Shown piece after piece: positions 58,594-64,000 of a stretch of DNA of 64,000 nt. A program made the position numbers and the translations under genes. The notes beneath the pieces are model-generated. The model saw only the letters and a list, made by a program, of their open reading frames with translations, was not told the origin of the DNA and did no database searches. Source of the DNA: Verrucomicrobiota bacterium (lineage in GTDB: Bacteria > Verrucomicrobiota > Verrucomicrobiia > Limisphaerales > UBA1319); contig JAKLFB010000004.1 of NCBI GenBank assembly GCA_022711435.1, positions 1-64,000 on the forward strand, written 5' to 3'. Within the stretch, counting starts at the first letter, position 1. Every line of letters begins with the position of its first letter.

Positions 58594-58863
58594 ATGGCCG
58601 ATACGTATACAATTGCGGAAGCGCAGGCTCGCCTTCCTCGTCTTGTCCGCCTTGCGGAACGCAAAGGCTTTGTACCCGTGGCCCGCCGCGGCAAGACGGT
58701 CGCCTTCATTGTTTCCGCCGATCGCATCGACGCTCTTATCGAATCGATGGAACTCCTCGCCGACCCCAAGGCCACGGATTCCATCCGTCGACACCGTGCG
58801 GGAAACCTGAAGTTCAAGGATGTTTCTTGTCTCGATGAGGACTCGGGTTCGAATCAGTCCTGA
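58594..58863 (+). CDS. Phd/YefM-type antitoxin
   Basis: The 89-residue protein has the Phd/YefM N-terminal fold (YTIAEAQARLPRLVRLAE ... GKTVAFIVSADRIDAL) that binds DNA and represses its own operon. The flexible tail (about 55-89) covers the toxin. AT-rich DNA with an ATACGTAT palindrome (58602-58609) overlaps the start region and may be part of the operator. The toxin gene overlaps its end. Confidence 0.88.
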   Translation: MADTYTIAEAQARLPRLVRLAERKGFVPVARRGKTVAFIVSADRIDALIESMELLADPKATDSIRRHRAGNLKFKDVSCLDEDSGSNQS

Positions 58864-59128
58864 GGTCGAGCGCTTCGTAAGGTCCCTCGCCCCCGAGCCT
58901 CGTCGTGCTTTGACACAGGCCATCAAGGCACTGGCACACGACGCCGGCGATTGCCGCCATCTCGAGGGCAACTTGGCCGGCTACTACCGGCTCCGCGTGT
59001 TGCAGTACCGGGTGGTTTATGCCGAGACCTACACGCGCGGCCAGCGCATCATCGAGTGCGTCTACGCCGCCCGGCGCTCCGTGGTCTACGAATTATTCGC
59101 CGAGCTCCTCAAGAACCGTATCGGCTAG
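58835..59128 (+). CDS. RelE/ParE-type toxin
   Basis: The 97-residue protein (MRTRVRISPEVERFVRSL ... GNLAGYYRLRVLQYRVVYAE) has the RelE/ParE fold, with the basic strand RLRVLQYRVVY expected at the active face. It overlaps the antitoxin gene by 29 bases; a start at 58820 is also possible. Its TAG stop shares the palindrome CTAG with the stop of the convergent PEP-CTERM gene, a 4-base tail overlap. Confidence 0.87.
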   Translation: MRTRVRISPEVERFVRSLAPEPRRALTQAIKALAHDAGDCRHLEGNLAGYYRLRVLQYRVVYAETYTRGQRIIECVYAARRSVVYELFAELLKNRIG

Positions 59129-59796
59129 CCTGTTTGGTTTCCGGATCTGCGATGGCCCCGGGCGGCTCGAACCCCCGCATACCCTAGCAGCATCATCCCC
59201 GTCCCCAGCGCCCATCCCCCAGGCTCCGGCACCACCGTCACGCTCCCTTCAATCAAAATCGGGATCATGTCGTCGGCGTCGGGCATGGTGAATTTGGTTG
59301 GGCTGTTGAGCGTGTTCAGTGTCAGCGCATAGGTCCCCGAATCGAATCCCGTCGTGTCCAGCGTCACCCTCGCGATCTTCCATCGCCCCGTTCCGATCAC
59401 CACCACCGACTCATTTTCACCCGGCGCAGGCCGAACCGTCATTGTCCCCCGCTCGTACACCTGCGGCAGGATCGATCCGGTCCCGCTCACTCCGTTGTTG
59501 TTCGATTCAAAGATCGTGCCCGTGATGACATCCACCAGCATGATCGCCGGCCCATCGATCAGGCCCCCTGCCTCCGGCCCCCCGTCGGCCACCTGAATGT
59601 TGAACCCGATTCCCGTCACCTCCACCGGCCCCCCCTCATTCTGTATAAACACATCGAACGCCTGGTTCGCCATGTGCGGCTGCAGAAACAGCTCAGGCAG
59701 ATCGATGATGACCTGCCCCCGCAGCGAAACCGTCAATGCCAACCCAGCGGCCAAGGCCGCCAATCCCGCCAGGCGCCGGAGATGACATCTCGCCAC
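59125..59796 (-). CDS. PEP-CTERM protein, paralogue of the protein at 57705
   Basis: A GTG start at 59796 gives a 223-residue protein with a good signal peptide (HLRRLAGLAALAAGLALTVSLRG). The middle matches the paralogue at 57705-58496. It ends in a PEP-CTERM signal: VPEPGGWALGTGMMLLG followed by a basic tail. No in-frame ATG lies near; the frame continues to 60141 without protein-like sequence. Exosortase-dependent surface anchoring is expected. The gene follows the beta-strand repeat protein by 31 bases. Confidence 0.78.
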   Translation of the reverse strand: MARCHLRRLAGLAALAAGLALTVSLRGQVIIDLPELFLQPHMANQAFDVFIQNEGGPVEVTGIGFNIQVADGGPEAGGLIDGPAIMLVDVITGTIFESNNNGVSGTGSILPQVYERGTMTVRPAPGENESVVVIGTGRWKIARVTLDTTGFDSGTYALTLNTLNSPTKFTMPDADDMIPILIEGSVTVVPEPGGWALGTGMMLLGYAGVRAARGHRRSGNQTG

Positions 59797-59827
59797 GAAC
59801 CAGTCTTGGGTGCTCGGTTTCACGATT

Positions 59828-62800
59828 TCACGTGCAGATGGATTCAGGCTCCAGCCCCGATGGCTTCGCGTCCTGGACCAGCCGCAAACGCCCGGCGTCT
59901 CTGCCGTCGAAGCGATTCCATAATGCCGGGCTGTCCAGGATTCCCACACCGCCCGGTCGCCCCGTGCATTCCGCCGGCACAAAGTGCGCCCACTCGGGCA
60001 GCCCGCTTCGCACGGACCCTTCGCTCCAGCCCAGATAGAACCCGCCCTCGATTGCCATGGCCGATTGCCCCGCATCCGCGCTCGCGGCCGCGGATTGCAC
60101 TGCCCCATCACTCTCCAGAACAAAAGCCGGTTTCGCTGCAATCTCCGGCGCGGTGATCAGTTGCAGCGCTGTCAGGAAGTTCGTCGCGTGCCGCCGGGCC
60201 AGGTTCTCGTCGGACACGTCCACACGCCCGTCGCGGCTGTAATCATACCAATCATCCACCGGCGCCGGGTTCATGAAGTTCCTCGGATGCAGCCGCGCCC
60301 CCGATTCGTCGCTGACATCGACTTGGGCATTGTCCCCCGAATTGCCCGATTCGCCCACGGCATTCCCAAAATAAAACACATCGTCCGCTGCCAGCAGCGT
60401 GTTGGCATTCGCCAGGACGCGGATCTGCAGCCATTGGTTTTCGATCGCATGATCGGCCCAAATCACCGTGATCCGGTCCGAGCCGCCCTCCCCTGCCCCG
60501 CCCCGAACCGTCACGCTCGATGGCGCCGGCGCCGCAACCCATTCGCTAAGATCGCTGCTGTTGCCCACCTTGAACTCCAAGTCGGCCTGCGTAAACGCGG
60601 CCGGCAAATTCGCCACATCGACCATGATCCCATTGATCCCGCGGCTGTAGCTGGTGTAGTTGCCAAAGGCGGCCGTCTGGCCAGGCAGCAAAGCCATCTT
60701 GTCGCTCGCGATGGCTGCATCGTCACTGGAGTCAGCCGCCGGATCGTTGCCGTCAAAGGCCGAACGGTTGTAGAAAACTTTGCGGGTCACAATGTACGGC
60801 TCATTGTCGTTGGTGGTGACTGACACCGTCTGGTCGGCGAGCGGATCCCAAGCATCGTCCGAACTGGCGTCCACCACCGACACCGTTACCAGGCTCAGTT
60901 GAGGCCCGTCGCCGACCGAGTCGTCCACAGCCGTGATCGTCACTGTCTGGGCCGTGTCCCAGTTGTCCGGCGTGAATGTCAGCGTGGCCTTGTCCACTGC
61001 CGCTTCCGTTCCATCGCTGGCAGCCAGCGAGAAGACCACGTCGTTGGCGGGCTGCTTGGCAAGCACAACGGTGAAAACAGCCGTCGTGTTTGGCTCCGTC
61101 ACCGTGGCTGTCGATGGGCTGACAATAAAGCCCGCCACCTCCAAAGACACGTCGTTGCCGTCGCCGCCGGCGTAGCTGATTCGAAGCACAGCGCCGCCAA
61201 CGACAAAGAACGCGCCTTCCGGCTTCCCGGCAAACGCGCCGGAGACCGACGATGTCGGATCCACCAGCTCGATAATCGTGAATGTGGTTCCGAGCGCCGG
61301 CGCGTACGCGGCATCGATCGTCAGGTCAAGGTCGGCGCCCGCCACCGTCACCGACCGGGCCGAGCCGGTCACGCGCAATTGATCGTAGTCCGTTGCTGGG
61401 GTTGGACCGTTGATTTCGATTTCGAAGCCTGCAGGGCTTGCGCCCAAAACCACATCGTTGTCCACCGTGAGCCGGCCAGCGCTCCCGCCTGGAGCAAGCT
61501 TGCCGCCGGCCTCGACCACCACCTTGCCCCCGATCGCGCCATCGCCCGCCAAGGTGGCGCCAGCCTGCACCAGCACATCGCCCCCAGCCGTCCCGTCCGC
61601 CAGCGATCCGTTCACCCAAAGCGTGCCTCCGCTGACCGTTGTGGTCCCAGTGTACGTATGCACCCCCGTGAGAGTCTGCGTCCCTGCGCCGCTCTTGATC
61701 ACAGCGAGGTTGTTGTTGGCTGAGCCCGTGCCGTCCGCACCAATGACACCCGCATAGGCGGCTGTCTGGCCATCCGGAACGGAAATGATGAGTTTCTGCA
61801 CTGAGTTCTGGTTGGTCGTCACGAACGTGCCGCTGCCCCCCACGAGCCCCGCAACAGTCTGGCCCAGACCGCCGCTGCTGCGCAGGCAGACTCTGCCGCT
61901 CAACAACTCAAGAACCGCCCCCCTTGGCGACACATCGTCCTTCTCGAGCCAGAGCGCGCCCTGGAACCACTCGTTGCCCGCTGGATCGTCCAGATTCACC
62001 ACAGTCCGGCCCGTATAGGTAAGGCTCCCGGTGTACGAGCCTGCATGAAACGCGTAGTAGCCGTTCTCCTGGCCGCGGAACACGACATCCCCGGCGCCGC
62101 TGATGGACTGCGAGGTGAACGATGTATCGTTGGCATTGCGCCAGAAGACCAGGCTTGTTCCGTCTGCCACGTGGAAGCTGCTCAGGCCGACAGACGTCGA
62201 CGCATCGTTATTGCCGACCTGGAGCGTGCCTTGGCTGATCGTCGTCAGTCCGGTGTACACGTTGTTGCCGGTGAGCGTCAGCGTGCCCGTGCCCGTCTTG
62301 ATGAGGCTTCCTGCGCCGCGGATCGTGCCGGCGTAGTTTGTGGTGGTGTTGCTGCCGCCAACAACGAGCTGCCCGGAACCCAAAGACACTTTTGTGCCGC
62401 CGGCGGCGTCGGAGAGCGAGCCGATGGTCTCGACTTGGCCGTTCAAGTCCCACTCGGCGTCGCCCGCCAGTGTCAAGGCAGTGACATCGGGCAAACGCTC
62501 GCCCGCCTGGAGGACGAACCGGTTCCCGCCGCCGGTTCCGGTGAAGGCGATGTTCGGTGTGTTGAACAAGGGGTCGAATCCGGCAAGGATCACAGTGTCG
62601 CCGTCGTTTGCGTTGATGGTCAGCGAGTGGCTCGGGCAGGAGAACGAGGTCGCCTCGAAGGTGGGGATCGCGTCGGTGCTGCTGATTCGCCAGCTTCCTT
62701 CACCCGTCACGTCCTCGACCAGCGCGTGGTCGGCGCCCGGCGGCAGATTGATCGTGAGGTCCGTGAGGGCGTTCCCCACAAGATCGACCGGCTCGAGCCC

Positions 62801-64000
62801 TGTGTAGGTGATGGCTGGCCGGTCATCGAGTTGGATGGTTCCCTGCCCGGAGCCGGTGAATGTGTTGATCACATGTGTGAATGTGCCGTTGGCGATCGTG
62901 AGCGTGTCGCTGCCGGCGCCGCCGCTGAAGTGAATGCCGCCGGGCGGCAGTGGATCCTCCCCGCTGAAGTCGATGGTCAGGCTCTGATTCTGCGCGTCGC
63001 CGATGATCGTGAGGCCTCCGAACAAGGTCGCCAAAGGCCGCTGGAACACGGTTTCCCCATCAACGACAACCCGTATCTCTGCGCCGGCAGCCCCTACCCA
63101 GACTGGGGAGCCAGACACGGATACGCTCGCGTCAATTGTCAGTGTGGTCGATGCGAGCTCGCTGGCTGCTCCCAACGCGTCATACACCCGGAGAGTCACT
63201 GGGATGGGAGTGTTCAGGTCAAAGCCGGATAGGTCCGACCAGGAGATCGTCGATGTTGGGATCCAATCGTTGAACGTGAAAGCGCCATTGCCAATGTCCC
63301 ACTCGTAGCCTACGATCCCCACTTGTTCCTCGTCGAAGAAAGGATCGTACCGCCTGCTATTGTCGGGGTCGTGCGAACCGCTGGCATCCAGGTTCAAGTC
63401 TTGCCCAAAGGCCAGGAAATACGGCCCGTCTGTCACGGCCACGGGGACAGCGTTAAGGTTTTGGCAGGCGCCTGGGTTCAACCTCCCAGCAGTGACGCGG
63501 GCCTCCATTTTGCCGTCCAGAGGCAAGGGCTCCGTCGTGCTGCCGTCCCCATCCAGATCGTCGCGGTCAGTCGCCAGCAGTGAGATATCGCCAATGCCCA
63601 CCGCCGGGCTGATCGAGGTCAGACGGAACTCCCCGTCCAAGCCTGCGATCAGGGGCTCGTCAGCATCGCCGACAAGGTTTCCGTTGACGCCATCCTGCAA
63701 CCCGGTCGCGTCTGCTGCGGCGACGCCAATCAGATTGGCTGCACTGCTGGAAGAGAAAGTGCCTATAGCATCTTCGTGGCCGAGCCAATCGTCCCAGTTT
63801 TCCGCCAGCACACTGTTGAAGAGCGTGGTGGTGGCATTGGCGTCGGAGTTAACGCCGCCGCCAGACCGATTGCGCGCGATGGTCGAGTTCTGAACCGTCA
63901 GCGTGGCTCCGGCGTTGTGCACACCAGCGTAGAGGTTGTAGGCAATAAGGCTGTTGATCATCTCCAGAGTCGCATCGGCTCCGCTCACGTGGAGGCCGCC
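59828..64000 (-). CDS. Large beta-helix/autotransporter-repeat surface protein, 5' end outside window
   Basis: The gene enters from the right edge, so the N-terminus and signal peptide are missing; at least 1390 residues remain. In order: parallel beta-helix repeats, a PKD/Ig-like part, several autotransporter-associated beta-strand repeats (TGTGTLTLTGNNVYTG, LTGVHTYTGTTTVSGG), a Calx-beta-like domain (TVTEPNTTAVFTVVL), and a dockerin-like double calcium repeat near the C-terminus (QVDVSDESGARLHPRNF ... RVDVSDENLARRHATNF). No transporter barrel is present. I infer a secreted or surface structural protein. The internal GTG at 63988 is not the real start. Confidence 0.82.
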   Translation of the reverse strand, partial: GGLHVSGADATLEMINSLIAYNLYAGVHNAGATLTVQNSTIARNRSGGGVNSDANATTTLFNSVLAENWDDWLGHEDAIGTFSSSSAANLIGVAAADATGLQDGVNGNLVGDADEPLIAGLDGEFRLTSISPAVGIGDISLLATDRDDLDGDGSTTEPLPLDGKMEARVTAGRLNPGACQNLNAVPVAVTDGPYFLAFGQDLNLDASGSHDPDNSRRYDPFFDEEQVGIVGYEWDIGNGAFTFNDWIPTSTISWSDLSGFDLNTPIPVTLRVYDALGAASELASTTLTIDASVSVSGSPVWVGAAGAEIRVVVDGETVFQRPLATLFGGLTIIGDAQNQSLTIDFSGEDPLPPGGIHFSGGAGSDTLTIANGTFTHVINTFTGSGQGTIQLDDRPAITYTGLEPVDLVGNALTDLTINLPPGADHALVEDVTGEGSWRISSTDAIPTFEATSFSCPSHSLTINANDGDTVILAGFDPLFNTPNIAFTGTGGGNRFVLQAGERLPDVTALTLAGDAEWDLNGQVETIGSLSDAAGGTKVSLGSGQLVVGGSNTTTNYAGTIRGAGSLIKTGTGTLTLTGNNVYTGLTTISQGTLQVGNNDASTSVGLSSFHVADGTSLVFWRNANDTSFTSQSISGAGDVVFRGQENGYYAFHAGSYTGSLTYTGRTVVNLDDPAGNEWFQGALWLEKDDVSPRGAVLELLSGRVCLRSSGGLGQTVAGLVGGSGTFVTTNQNSVQKLIISVPDGQTAAYAGVIGADGTGSANNNLAVIKSGAGTQTLTGVHTYTGTTTVSGGTLWVNGSLADGTAGGDVLVQAGATLAGDGAIGGKVVVEAGGKLAPGGSAGRLTVDNDVVLGASPAGFEIEINGPTPATDYDQLRVTGSARSVTVAGADLDLTIDAAYAPALGTTFTIIELVDPTSSVSGAFAGKPEGAFFVVGGAVLRISYAGGDGNDVSLEVAGFIVSPSTATVTEPNTTAVFTVVLAKQPANDVVFSLAASDGTEAAVDKATLTFTPDNWDTAQTVTITAVDDSVGDGPQLSLVTVSVVDASSDDAWDPLADQTVSVTTNDNEPYIVTRKVFYNRSAFDGNDPAADSSDDAAIASDKMALLPGQTAAFGNYTSYSRGINGIMVDVANLPAAFTQADLEFKVGNSSDLSEWVAAPAPSSVTVRGGAGEGGSDRITVIWADHAIENQWLQIRVLANANTLLAADDVFYFGNAVGESGNSGDNAQVDVSDESGARLHPRNFMNPAPVDDWYDYSRDGRVDVSDENLARRHATNFLTALQLITAPEIAAKPAFVLESDGAVQSAAASADAGQSAMAIEGGFYLGWSEGSVRSGLPEWAHFVPAECTGRPGGVGILDSPALWNRFDGRDAGRLRLVQDAKPSGLEPESICT

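Overview
The window is GC-rich bacterial DNA, most likely from a member of the Verrucomicrobiota (Pedosphaera/Limisphaerales-like) or a close PVC relative. The evidence for this is protein style, not a marker gene: two PEP-CTERM proteins, a pseudopilin with the [15 protein letters not shown] leader, a giant lamin-tail/CotH exoprotein, many secreted proteins ending in a short module that closes with FFR/FYR, autotransporter-associated beta-strand repeats, and many secreted glycan-active enzymes. I see no rRNA, tRNA, CRISPR array, insertion sequence or phage gene.

Layout. 0-5.1 kb (+): a threefold-repeated glycine-rich exported protein and a CHASE2 adenylate cyclase. 5.3-6.4 kb: a 5'-truncated gene fragment (-) abutting a well-preserved TPP riboswitch (+) that now leads into a wrecked thi4 thiazole-synthase gene. 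6.4-12.6 kb (-): a heparinase/alginate-lyase-like protein with a palindromic element inserted in frame, a VapBC-like toxin-antitoxin pair, and a double glycoside-hydrolase-type protein. 12.7-15.5 kb (+): a P2-type cation ATPase. 15.6-25.5 kb (-): pseudopilin, a 2546-residue lamin-tail/CotH protein and a short GspE-like ATPase in one direction with small gaps. 25.8-28.2 kb (+): a PEP-CTERM protein with a clear terminator, and a glycerol-1-phosphate dehydrogenase. 28.4-34 kb (-): MgtE, a GNAT-nitrilase fusion and a secreted alginate lyase-like protein.

34.0-40.5 kb (-) holds a compact five-gene operon whose genes overlap by 1-8 bases: Fe-S protein, radical SAM enzyme, DUF116-polyprenyl synthase fusion, single-barrel prenyltransferase/cyclase-like protein, and a squalene-hopene-cyclase-like class II cyclase with an intact DxDD motif. 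I read this as an isoprenoid or terpenoid pathway whose product I cannot name. 40.5-48.9 kb (-) is a secreted glycan/ester degradation group: GH172-like protein, CBM48-esterase, beta-helix protein, metallophosphoesterase-like protein and a Tat-exported oxidoreductase.

49.1-57.6 kb (-) is the most striking region. It encodes a TolC-type outer-membrane protein, a small HlyD adaptor, a GAF-GAF-HlyD protein, a PqqD-M50 protease-HlyD fusion and a truncated SecA-like ATPase, tightly packed and translationally coupled. There is no ABC or RND pump. Together they look like a complete envelope-spanning export and processing machine in which a SecA-type motor replaces the usual transporter. 57.7-64 kb: two paralogous secreted proteins with different C-termini flank a Phd/RelE-type toxin-antitoxin pair, followed by a large beta-helix/autotransporter-repeat protein that runs off the right edge.
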